Virus record (IMG/VR): IMGVR_UViG_3300044695_002809
Span: 1 to 60,982 of that record
Reading direction: 5' to 3' (one strand)
From: a virus
Length of the DNA stretch: 60,982 bases
Below the pieces are notes generated by a model. That model had not been told where the DNA came from. It saw only the letters and a program-made list of their open reading frames with translations, and ran no database searches. The translations under genes were made by a program, and so were the position numbers. Shown here in pieces: positions 16,944-23,480 of this stretch (positions within the stretch are counted from its first letter, which is position 1; the number at the start of each line of letters is the position of its first letter).

Positions 16944-17209
16944 TCAATTACAAGTATAGTGAAGACCGTATTCTTAAAGAAATACAAGAGTATGTTAATA
17001 AGACATACGGACAACATTACTCACAAAACAAATTTCAAGCATCAGAATTTATCATGGACAGCGGTCATGGTGAAGGATTTTGTATTGGAAATATTATGAA
17101 GTATGCACAGCGTTACGGCAAAAAGAACGGCTATAATCGTGATGACTTGATGAAAGTCGTTCATTATGCTATAATGGCTTTACACAATCATGATTTGACA
17201 AGGAAATAA
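16940..17209 (+). CDS. DUF3310 (SaV-like) protein
   Basis: 89 residues from GTG 16940, overlapping the upstream TGA. The pattern ASEFIMDSGHGEGFCIGNIMKYAQRYGKK, then a histidine-containing HYAIMALHNH helix, is that of the DUF3310 family, small phage proteins often found among replication genes and sometimes called nucleotide-kinase-like. No biochemical role is established. A sigma70-type promoter (17147-17175) lies inside the 3' end of this gene and serves the clamp gene. Confidence 0.75.
   Translation: MINYKYSEDRILKEIQEYVNKTYGQHYSQNKFQASEFIMDSGHGEGFCIGNIMKYAQRYGKKNGYNRDDLMKVVHYAIMALHNHDLTRK
17147..17175 (+). promoter_or_regulatory. Sigma70-type promoter for the sliding clamp
   Basis: TTGATG 17147-17152, 17-bp spacer, TATAAT 17170-17175; expected start near 17182. 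It lies inside the end of the upstream gene. The leader would be about 30 bases with AAGGAA before ATG 17213. It could give the clamp its own early transcript. Confidence 0.65.
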
Positions 17210-17212
17210 ATT

Positions 17213-17899
17213 ATGAAACTTTCTGGTGATACAATTAACATTCTTAAAAACTTTGCGACAATCAATCAAGGTATTCTTTTTAGAAAAGGTAAAACACTTC
17301 GTACCGTTTCTTCACGAAAGAATGTAATGGCTGAAGCGGTCATCTCTGAAGAAATTCCAGCAGAGTTTGGTGTATACGATCTTAACAACTTTTTATCTGT
17401 ACTAACTCTACACAAAGATGAACCTGTGATTGAGTTTGACAATAATGATGTTTTGATTTTTGGTTTAAAAGGTCGCAGCAAAATTAGATATCGCTTCTGT
17501 TCGCCTAACTTGATTGTTGCCGCATCAGACAAGCCTATTGCCATGCCAGAATCTGAGATAAATCTTGTGCTTAATCAAGCAGACTTCGATTGGATTATGA
17601 GTGCAGCAAATGTATTGTCTTCGACGTATGTTGCGATTGAATCCGATGGAAACAAAGTATTCATCAATGCACTTGATATGACGAATGATGCAGCACACAC
17701 AGACTCACTTGAAATTGCTGAGGGTAATGGTGACAAGTATACGATGATTTTTAAAGTCGAAAACTTGAAGATGATATCTGGTTCATATGAGGTAAAAGTT
17801 TCTTCACAGGGTATTTCAAACTTTAAACATAAAGACCTAAACTTGCAATATTGGATTGCAACGGAAACTGGTTCAAAATATGAGAAAGGTTCAGTATGA
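17213..17899 (+). CDS. 45: DNA polymerase sliding clamp gp45
   Basis: Homologue of the T4 trimeric sliding clamp, 228 residues (T4: 228). The N-terminal pattern MKLSGDTINILKNFATINQG is characteristic, as is the spacing of beta-strand segments to the C-terminal YWIATE. It tethers gp43 to DNA and, in T4, also activates late transcription through gp55 and gp33. Its position directly upstream of genes 44, 62 and regA is the T4 order, interrupted by small phage-specific genes. Confidence 0.95.
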   Translation: MKLSGDTINILKNFATINQGILFRKGKTLRTVSSRKNVMAEAVISEEIPAEFGVYDLNNFLSVLTLHKDEPVIEFDNNDVLIFGLKGRSKIRYRFCSPNLIVAASDKPIAMPESEINLVLNQADFDWIMSAANVLSSTYVAIESDGNKVFINALDMTNDAAHTDSLEIAEGNGDKYTMIFKVENLKMISGSYEVKVSSQGISNFKHKDLNLQYWIATETGSKYEKGSV

Positions 17900-18105
17900 G
17901 TAAGTTCATTTATTTTACCAATGCAGAACCTACATTTGATGGTGATTCAATTGCTATCAACGTAGATGCAATTACTTCTGTTTTTGAATTGAACAGTCCA
18001 AATAAAGATATTAGATCACGGACTGTTCTACAAGGCGTTAATGGCATTGACTGGCAAGTAAAAGAAAATTACTTGGATGTTGTTGCACGATTGAACGCTG
18101 ACTGA
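17896..18105 (+). CDS. Small unknown protein between clamp and clamp loader
   Basis: 69 residues, ATG overlapping the clamp gene's TGA. Predicted mostly beta, with a pattern of INVDAITSVFEL and later RTVLQGVNGIDWQVKENYLD that could form a small beta-barrel. No known motif. The position inside the 45-44-62 cluster and the tight coupling argue for a real gene, perhaps linked to clamp or clamp-loader function. Confidence 0.65.
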   Translation: MSKFIYFTNAEPTFDGDSIAINVDAITSVFELNSPNKDIRSRTVLQGVNGIDWQVKENYLDVVARLNAD

Positions 18106-18111
18106 TATAAT
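18083..18111 (+). promoter_or_regulatory. Sigma70-type promoter for the clamp loader
   Basis: TTGCAC 18083-18088, 17-bp spacer, TATAAT 18106-18111; expected start near 18118, 24 bases before ATG 18142 with AAAGG in the leader. The -10 is perfect and the -35 is 4/6. It overlaps the end of the preceding small gene. Confidence 0.65.
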
Positions 18112-18141
18112 ATTACATTATGATTTTTGTGAAAGGTAATT

Positions 18142-19074
18142 ATGAACCATCTACTGTGGGTCGAAAAACATCGACCACGAACGGTATCAGATTGTATTCT
18201 TCCAGAAAGATTGAAAACAGTCTTTCAAGAATATGTGAATCAGAAACAGATACCAAATCTGCTTCTATCTGGTGGCGCAGGCGTGGGCAAGACAACAATC
18301 GCCAAAGCGATGTGCAACGAAATAGATTGCGATTACATGATAATCAATGGTTCTGATGAATCAGGCATTGATGTATTCAGAAACAAAATTAAAAGTTATG
18401 CTTCATCGATGTCATTTTCGGGTGGTCGAAAAGTTATCATCATCGATGAAGCAGACTACCTAAATCCAAACTCAACTCAGCCAGCACTCCGTAACGCAAT
18501 TGAGGAGTTTGCGTCCAACTGTTCTTTCATCTTTACTTGTAATTACAAAAATCGAATTATTGATCCTTTACATTCACGATGTGCAGTAATCGATTTTAGT
18601 TTACAAAATGGTGAAAAAGCGCAAATGGCATCTGCGTTTCTCAAGCGCATTGAGTTTATTCTAGATTCGGAAAAAGTTGACTACGATAAGAAGGTTGTTG
18701 CTGAACTTATCAAAAAACATTTTCCAGATTTTCGTCGTGTTATTAATGAACTACAACGCTACTCTCAACTCGGCAAGATTGATGTAGGCATACTCTCTCA
18801 GATTGGTGATATTTCCATCACACAGATTGTCAAACATCTGAAAGAAAAAGACTTTACATCCGTCCGTAAATGGGCAGCAACAACTGAAATTGATAACACG
18901 ACATTCTTTCGCAAACTTTATGATTCGTTATACGATGTCTTAAAGCCTCAGAGTATTCCACAAGTTGTCATTATTCTTGCCGACTATCAGTATAAGCAAG
19001 CATTTGTTGCTGATGCTGAAATTAATCTTGTTGCTTGTCTGACAGAAATTATGGCTAATGCGGAGTTCAAATGA
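18142..19074 (+). CDS. 44: Clamp loader large subunit gp44
   Basis: AAA+ ATPase that loads the sliding clamp with gp62. LWVEKHRPRTVSDC at the N-terminus is the universal clamp-loader start. Walker A GGAGVGKTT lies near 44-52 and Walker B VIIIDEADYL near 98-107, and an arginine finger is probably in HSRCAVIDF (near 149-157). 310 residues compares with 319 in T4. ATG 18142 chosen for its ribosome-binding site and family N-terminus. Confidence 0.95.
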   Translation: MNHLLWVEKHRPRTVSDCILPERLKTVFQEYVNQKQIPNLLLSGGAGVGKTTIAKAMCNEIDCDYMIINGSDESGIDVFRNKIKSYASSMSFSGGRKVIIIDEADYLNPNSTQPALRNAIEEFASNCSFIFTCNYKNRIIDPLHSRCAVIDFSLQNGEKAQMASAFLKRIEFILDSEKVDYDKKVVAELIKKHFPDFRRVINELQRYSQLGKIDVGILSQIGDISITQIVKHLKEKDFTSVRKWAATTEIDNTTFFRKLYDSLYDVLKPQSIPQVVIILADYQYKQAFVADAEINLVACLTEIMANAEFK

Positions 19075-19532
19075 AACATAAAGATAAAATTGACATACTA
19101 GGAAGAATTGGTGAGAAAATTATTGTAAATTACTTTAATAGTCAAGGTCGTAAAGTTCAAGAATCAATTGATCATTTTGATCGTATGAAAGATATGATTG
19201 TTGATGGTAAAATGGTTGAAGTGAAAACTGAACAACCATTTGTTATGAAAAATGCTTTTACATTTAGAGAAAATCAACTACAAAAATGTAGGAATGTGGA
19301 TGAACTTTATTTTGTGTCCATACCACCTTTGATGAAACGAAATTACAAATGGGGAGGCTGGATTTTTAAAGCAGACCCTAAAAATTTTACCATTTCAGAA
19401 AGATACACGACAAAGTTCGGTAATAAAATGATCGTAATTCCGATTGAGCAAGATGCACTTGTTCCTATTCAAAAGCTACATCAAAGTGAAATAGATGAAT
19501 TAATTAAATATGCAGATTCAAGTTATGCATGA
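19071..19532 (+). CDS. Putative PD-(D/E)XK-type nuclease
   Basis: 153 residues. GRIGEKIIVNYFNSQG (about 11-26) provides the helix with a conserved Glu. RMKDMIVDGKMVEVKT (about 38-53) then has the D...E-x-K arrangement typical of PD-(D/E)XK nucleases (Holliday-junction or restriction-like fold). The gene lies between the clamp-loader subunits with 4-base overlaps on both sides, so it may be a replication- or repair-linked nuclease. Assignment rests on motif spacing only; activity is unproven. Confidence 0.6.
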   Translation: MKHKDKIDILGRIGEKIIVNYFNSQGRKVQESIDHFDRMKDMIVDGKMVEVKTEQPFVMKNAFTFRENQLQKCRNVDELYFVSIPPLMKRNYKWGGWIFKADPKNFTISERYTTKFGNKMIVIPIEQDALVPIQKLHQSEIDELIKYADSSYA

Positions 19533-19816
19533 ATAATTTACTTTTCAATATTTTTGATTGGATTAAAGATGATTGGAATAGCAATCGTGTTCGCTTTATT
19601 GCCGAGCTTATTGCTTGGTTTATTAGCATTGGGTGTAGTCTTACAATGGCACTTACCATACCAAACCCTCCCCTATTGGTTCTTTATCCTATGTGGATTA
19701 CTGGTTGTATTATCTGTGCCTGGGCTGCTCATAGCAGGAAATCTTTTGGCATGTTTGCTAACTACCTCCTGCTGACATCTATAGATACTTTAGGATTTGT
19801 GAGACTTTTGACATGA
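19529..19816 (+). CDS. Small integral membrane protein
   Basis: 95 residues with three hydrophobic segments (about 23-45, 48-67, 73-92) and a short charged N-terminus. It overlaps the neighbouring genes by 4 bases at each end. The placement of a membrane protein between genes 44 and 62 is unusual for T4 itself. Function unknown; it might anchor replication proteins or alter the host inner membrane. An alternative frame over the same DNA (19554-19775) is less likely because it does not fit the overlaps. Confidence 0.65.
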   Translation: MNNLLFNIFDWIKDDWNSNRVRFIAELIAWFISIGCSLTMALTIPNPPLLVLYPMWITGCIICAWAAHSRKSFGMFANYLLLTSIDTLGFVRLLT

Positions 19817-20199
19817 TTAAACTCTTTGACTATGTGAACGCCATCCTACAGAGTAAAAATCAACTCATTGTGGACGAGATCACGGAGAAGAACTATAATC
19901 CGTTTCTGACCAACCGAGCCTTATCTTATCACAAAGACTGTGTTCTGTTCGCAAATGAGATGAATTGCCTTCATGGACTTGACAAAAAGATGCAAAATGA
20001 CTTTTTGCTAAATACTGTCAGGTCTATGAAACGACCTTTTGCGAAGTGGGCAAAGTCGGAAAAAAATGATGATTTGGAATGTATCAAAATAGTCTTTGGA
20101 CTATCCGACTCTAAAGCACAAGACGCTTTACGCCTTCTGAGTAAAGAACAAATCCAACAAATAAAAGAACAAACCCAGAAGGGTGGATTAGGAAAATGA
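19813..20199 (+). CDS. 62: Clamp loader small subunit gp62
   Basis: Homologue of T4 gp62, the non-ATPase subunit that joins the gp44 tetramer. The pattern LFDYVNAILQSKNQL, then EKNYNPFLTNRALSY and FANEMNCLHGL, is diagnostic. 128 residues is shorter than T4's 187 but typical of marine T4-like phages. It overlaps the upstream membrane-protein gene by four bases and lies directly before regA. Confidence 0.88.
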   Translation: MIKLFDYVNAILQSKNQLIVDEITEKNYNPFLTNRALSYHKDCVLFANEMNCLHGLDKKMQNDFLLNTVRSMKRPFAKWAKSEKNDDLECIKIVFGLSDSKAQDALRLLSKEQIQQIKEQTQKGGLGK

Positions 20200-20200
20200 C

Positions 20201-20602
20201 ATGGTGGATATATCTAAGTTTGTTGAAGTCGTTCTTGTAGAAGAGGATGACTTTCTAAAAGTACGCGAAACATTAACACGCATCGGTGTATCGTCAAGAA
20301 AAGAGAGGGTTCTGTATCAATCTTGCCACATTTTACATAAACAAGGCAAGTATTATATTGTTCACTTTAAAGAACTTTTTGCACTAGACGGTAAACCATC
20401 AACAATTACCGAAAACGATATACAAAGACGAAACGCAATTGCCAATTTACTTGAAGAGTGGGGCTTGATTAAAGTGATTAATCATGATATAATCAAAGAT
20501 AACATGGCACCAATTCATCAGATTAAGATTATTTCCTTTAAGGAAAAAGACAATTGGGAATTGATTGCCAAGTATAACATAGGTAAAAAGAAAAAAGATT
20601 GA
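20201..20602 (+). CDS. regA: Translational repressor RegA
   Basis: Homologue of T4 RegA, which binds start regions of early mRNAs and blocks their translation. The pattern VEVVLVEEDDFLKVRETLTRIGVSS, then LYQSCHILHKQGKYYIVHFKELF, is family-specific, and the HFKELF segment is part of the RNA-binding surface. 133 residues (T4: 122). It has the conserved position after gene 62. The lysine-rich C-terminus (KKKKD) may add RNA affinity. A promoter-like pair (TTGATT 20465, TATAAT 20488) lies inside the gene. Confidence 0.92.
   Translation: MVDISKFVEVVLVEEDDFLKVRETLTRIGVSSRKERVLYQSCHILHKQGKYYIVHFKELFALDGKPSTITENDIQRRNAIANLLEEWGLIKVINHDIIKDNMAPIHQIKIISFKEKDNWELIAKYNIGKKKKD
20465..20493 (+). promoter_or_regulatory. 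Possible internal sigma70-type promoter in regA
   Basis: TTGATT 20465-20470, 17-bp spacer, TATAAT 20488-20493. It could serve the small gene at 20615 and hsp20. It lies inside coding sequence, so chance in AT-rich DNA is a real alternative. Confidence 0.35.
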
Positions 20603-20614
20603 TGCCAATTTATC

Positions 20615-20797
20615 ATGAACAAAGTGAAAAACAATGTGGTAAAACTGATAAATAAATATACTAAAGAAGAAGTATATACACGGGATTATGATAAGGTAAT
20701 TAAAGAAGGCAATAATGAGTTCATTCAAGTCTTCAATCAAAATAATCCCAACAGAACTTATCTTGTCAATCGCACAGCATTTGTGATTGTCAAGTAA
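20615..20797 (+). CDS. Small basic protein of unknown function
   Basis: 60 residues, basic N-terminus (NKVKNNVVKLINKYTKEEVY), ending in a hydrophobic strand. No known motif and no strong ribosome-binding site. It is followed by a hairpin at 20800-20820 and then hsp20, so it probably ends a transcript that starts upstream. The length and Asn/Lys-rich make-up are ordinary for small early phage genes. Confidence 0.5.
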   Translation: MNKVKNNVVKLINKYTKEEVYTRDYDKVIKEGNNEFIQVFNQNNPNRTYLVNRTAFVIVK

Positions 20798-20799
20798 GT

Positions 20800-20820
20800 C
20801 GTGATGCCTTCGGGGTCACG
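20800..20820 (+). terminator. Hairpin, possible weak terminator
   Basis: CGTGA and TCACG pair around GCC-TTCG-GG, giving an imperfect stem with a UUCG-type loop, followed by AATTTTAA. The U-tract is weak. It separates the replication genes from hsp20 and may end transcription or protect an RNA end. Confidence 0.45.
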
Positions 20821-20853
20821 CAATTTTAACTTGCTTATTCAAGGAGAATAACT

Positions 20854-21339
20854 ATGACATTAACTCGTATTAGTCCTTTACTACATCAAACTCTTGGGTT
20901 TGACCGCTTCTTTGATGATATTGAAAAAGTATTGAATATGACACCATCACAACAAAATGGTTCATCATATCCATATCATAATATTATCAAAGTGGATGAA
21001 AATCGATACATTGTTGAACTTGCAGTTGCAGGATTTAGCAAAGACGATATTGAAATCACAAGAGAAAAAAATACTCTTGTAATTAAAGGCAGCAAAACTG
21101 CTGAAGATATGGGTAATGCACAATATCTGTTCCAAGGTATTGCTGCACGTAACTTCACAAAAACAATTACCATTGCTGATACTATTGAAGTACATAGTTC
21201 AGAACTCAAAGATGGTATTTTGCGTGTGGGTCTTATCAATATTATCCCAGAGCATCAAAAGCCAAAACGCATTGAGATTGGTAATGAATTGAAATTCTTT
21301 GAGCCTACTCTTCTACAAGAAGAAAAGAAAGCTGCGTAA
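20854..21339 (+). CDS. Small heat-shock protein (Hsp20/alpha-crystallin)
   Basis: 161 residues. The N-terminus ISPLLHQTLGFDRFFDDIEKVL and the alpha-crystallin core (about 45-140, with VELAVAGFSKDDIEITRE and a later strand ELKDGILRVGLI) identify the ATP-independent holdase family. The C-terminal I-x-I is replaced by RIEIGNEL. Hsp20 genes are a hallmark of aquatic T4-like phages and may stabilise phage proteins during assembly. AAGGAG precedes the ATG, and a strong terminator follows. Confidence 0.93.
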   Translation: MTLTRISPLLHQTLGFDRFFDDIEKVLNMTPSQQNGSSYPYHNIIKVDENRYIVELAVAGFSKDDIEITREKNTLVIKGSKTAEDMGNAQYLFQGIAARNFTKTITIADTIEVHSSELKDGILRVGLINIIPEHQKPKRIEIGNELKFFEPTLLQEEKKAA

Positions 21340-21342
21340 CCA

Positions 21343-21365
21343 ATGGGGGCTTGTCCCCCATTTTT
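21343..21365 (+). terminator. Intrinsic terminator after hsp20
   Basis: ATGGGGG (21343-21349) pairs perfectly with CCCCCAT (21355-21361), loop CTTGT, followed by TTTT. TTGACC overlaps the T run (21364-21369), but no -10 lies 17 bp further on, so this is not a promoter hairpin of the type seen at 14408 and 15683. Confidence 0.85.
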
Positions 21366-21378
21366 GACCGTTTAGATT

Positions 21379-21543
21379 ATGAAAAGAACCTCAAACTTTA
21401 AAATGCCTAAGTCTTTGAAGATCGCATTGATCAACATGGACAAATCACTACGCAAAGAATATAAAGATCGTTCTATTGCTGCCATTCTTGAACCTACCAT
21501 AGAATTCAAGAAAAAGAAAAGAGAAGAAAAATCTGATGAGTGA
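21379..21543 (+). CDS. Small basic protein, 54 residues
   Basis: ATG 21379 to TGA 21541-21543, overlapping the next gene by 8 bases. The product is Lys/Arg-rich (pI probably above 10), with an amphipathic middle (FKMPKSLKIALINMDKSLRK) and a charged tail (KKKKREEKSDE). Such small basic phage proteins often bind nucleic acid, but no family is recognised. The 8-base overlap with the DUF4422 gene supports its being translated. Confidence 0.5.
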   Translation: MKRTSNFKMPKSLKIALINMDKSLRKEYKDRSIAAILEPTIEFKKKKREEKSDE

Positions 21544-22381
21544 CATTTTGATGTTAAGTCACTTTCATAGTGATTTTCCTTTTAATCCTCTTTCATCTTG
21601 GATAAAAGTGTCACATGCGGGTGATGTTGAATTTCAACAACCTCTGTTAAGTCAAATTTCAATCAACACTTCTTTAGAAGATGATCGAATTCAGACATAT
21701 CAAAAGTATTATCCTGATATTTCCGAAAAAGATTTTTTGAAAGCAATGGGACAACAGTCAACAGAATATTGGTTGTGGAAACATTGTGAAGCTGATTATA
21801 TCGGTTGCACGACTTATCGCAGATATCTCATGATCTTCAACAATGAGTCGGAAGATGTTGCTAAAATTGTCTATCCAACTGATTACGAGTTGGTTAACTT
21901 TCTTTCATCCGATCTACACAAAGAAAAAGCACTTGAGTATTTGAAAGATTATGATATAATCACTAATGTACGATCCGCTATTCCATGGTCTGTTGAGAGG
22001 CAATATCTTGCATCTGAACCTAGAGAATATTGGGATTTATTCATGCAAGGTATTGTTGAGTTGATACCAGAATATAGAAAACATATGCATTGGTTTCAAG
22101 GCAGCGTAGTAAACTTTGAAACAACGTATGTCATGCGTAAAGAGTTTTTTAAAAAATACGTTAGCGAATATTTTGCAATAATGGAATATGTCTGGCAGAA
22201 TACAGACAACACATACCCATCACATGAGTATCTGGTGCAAAACAACAAAGAAGTTGGCTGGTGGAATCCACAAGGTAATCCCTGGCGTTATCCTGGTTTT
22301 TTAGGCGAAAGATTCTTTCCGTTTTTTATTTACGCTAACAATATGAATGCGAAATATGTTCCCTTAGTTTTACTCACTTGA
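21536..22381 (+). CDS. DUF4422-type putative glycosyltransferase
   Basis: 281 residues. The pattern LWKHCEADYIGCTTYRRYLM (about 77-96) matches the core of DUF4422, a family found in capsule and O-antigen loci and assigned to GT-A-like transferases. A later FNMRKEFFKKY-like element and the terminal GNPWRYPGFLGER segment also fit. It is a further sugar-modifying enzyme outside the two main sugar cassettes. No metal-binding DxD is clear, which is usual for this family. Confidence 0.7.
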   Translation: MSDILMLSHFHSDFPFNPLSSWIKVSHAGDVEFQQPLLSQISINTSLEDDRIQTYQKYYPDISEKDFLKAMGQQSTEYWLWKHCEADYIGCTTYRRYLMIFNNESEDVAKIVYPTDYELVNFLSSDLHKEKALEYLKDYDIITNVRSAIPWSVERQYLASEPREYWDLFMQGIVELIPEYRKHMHWFQGSVVNFETTYVMRKEFFKKYVSEYFAIMEYVWQNTDNTYPSHEYLVQNNKEVGWWNPQGNPWRYPGFLGERFFPFFIYANNMNAKYVPLVLLT

Positions 22382-22432
22382 TTTGAAAAAACTTCGGATG
22401 CATTTTTTCGTCGTGTCCTTATATGCGAGTGA

Positions 22433-22942
22433 GTGCTTACTTCTATGCAGCAAAAATACATTAAAGCCCATATGAAAACAGCAAGTGTTTATGCTGAACT
22501 GTCTTCGGCAGTCAGACTACATGTAGGTTGTGTAATCGTCAAAGACAACACAATTATTGGTATTGGTTACAATGGTATGCCATCTGGTTGGGACAACAGT
22601 TGTGAAGAACTTGAATATGTATTAAAATCGGAGTGTCCAGAGAATGACGAATGGATGATACGAAACGGTTTTAATGAAACTGCACATGGTTGGTCAAAAT
22701 TGAAATCCAAACCAGAGGTGCTTCATGCTGAAACAAATGCAATTGCAAAAGTTTCTCGGTCAACAAATTCTAGCGATGGTGCAAGTCTCTTTGTTACCCA
22801 CGCACCATGCTTAGAATGTGCTAAAATAATACATCAAGCAGGAATCAAGGAGGTCTATTACAAGAACGATTACAGAAGTGATGCAGGAATTAATTTTCTA
22901 AAAAAATGTGAAATTCAAGTTATTAAGTGTGACGAGGAGTAA
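22433..22942 (+). CDS. Deoxycytidylate (dCMP) deaminase
   Basis: Converts dCMP to dUMP, feeding the ThyX reaction encoded at 54.2 kb. The zinc site is HAETNAIAK (His and catalytic Glu) and PCLECAKII (two Cys) near 98-106 and 125-133, with the nucleotide-binding GCVIVKDNTIIGIGYNGMP segment. 169 residues is usual. GTG 22433 is the longest start; ATG 22445 is an alternative, and neither has a strong ribosome-binding site. T4 has the same activity (gene cd). Confidence 0.9.
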   Translation: MLTSMQQKYIKAHMKTASVYAELSSAVRLHVGCVIVKDNTIIGIGYNGMPSGWDNSCEELEYVLKSECPENDEWMIRNGFNETAHGWSKLKSKPEVLHAETNAIAKVSRSTNSSDGASLFVTHAPCLECAKIIHQAGIKEVYYKNDYRSDAGINFLKKCEIQVIKCDEE

Positions 22943-22944
22943 TT

Positions 22945-23175
22945 ATGAACAATATCACAAAAGTAGGAAAGCAATTGGCTGAAGCAAATGCCAAACTTCC
23001 TAAAGCATACAAGTATGATCTTGTAATGCGTGAGTTCGACAACAAAGTTGAACTAATTGGTCTTGTTGATGACCCAACATACAGCATCGACGACTTTCGC
23101 GGTCGTGAGATGTTATTTCCCAAAAAATGGGTAACACTAGAAGTTTTTGAACCAACTAAAGAGGTAATTATATGA
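22945..23175 (+). CDS. Unknown 76-residue protein
   Basis: Starts two bases after the dCMP deaminase stop, with GAGGAG as ribosome-binding site. Mixed alpha/beta make-up with TKVGKQLAEANAKLPKAYKY and a C-terminal strand pair (WVTLEVFEPTKEVII). It ends in a 4-base overlap with the next gene. No family recognised. The tight coupling to the next small gene and to the polymerase suggests a replication-linked role, by position only. Confidence 0.65.
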   Translation: MNNITKVGKQLAEANAKLPKAYKYDLVMREFDNKVELIGLVDDPTYSIDDFRGREMLFPKKWVTLEVFEPTKEVII

Positions 23176-23480
23176 ACGAAGTAAAATGTTTCACTTTTAA
23201 AACACACCAAACTATCATGGGTGAGGTAACTGATGATGGTGATGTCGGCTTCACACTCAAAAATCCAATGCAAGTAGTTGCTGTACCACCACGTTCCGCA
23301 AACGATCCAGGTGGTGTTGGTTTTGCACCGTATCTTGCATTTGTTGAAGAGTTTGACAAAGGAATTAATTTCAAGTATGATGATATTTTGACAGTCAACA
23401 CACCTGTTTCTGATTTACTAGAACAATATCGCAGAATGTTTAGTTCCATTGAAATCGCACCAGCTGGCTTAAAAATTTAA
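23172..23480 (+). CDS. Sm-like-fold candidate protein upstream of DNA polymerase
   Basis: 102 residues, predicted mostly beta. The start KCFTFKTHQTIMGEVTDDGD followed by FTLKNPMQVVAVPP resembles the Sm1 portion of small Sm/LSm-like phage proteins that sit near polymerase genes. The PGGVGFAPYLAF segment would be the second half of the barrel. If correct it may bind RNA or DNA ends. It overlaps both neighbours (4 bases upstream, 1 base with gene 43). Function not established. Confidence 0.6.
   Translation: MNEVKCFTFKTHQTIMGEVTDDGDVGFTLKNPMQVVAVPPRSANDPGGVGFAPYLAFVEEFDKGINFKYDDILTVNTPVSDLLEQYRRMFSSIEIAPAGLKI

Noticed and set aside
20647-20654. GATAAATA, close to a late promoter box
   Set aside because: It lies inside a coding frame about 200 bases before hsp20; in AT-rich DNA a chance match is likely.
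21364-21369. TTGACC next to the hsp20 terminator as another promoter hairpin
   Set aside because: No -10 element at 16-18 bp downstream.
22385-22409. GAAAAAA/TTTTTTC inverted repeat before the dCMP deaminase gene
   Set aside because: The stem is only A/T pairs apart from one G-C, with an 11-base loop; too weak to call as terminator.
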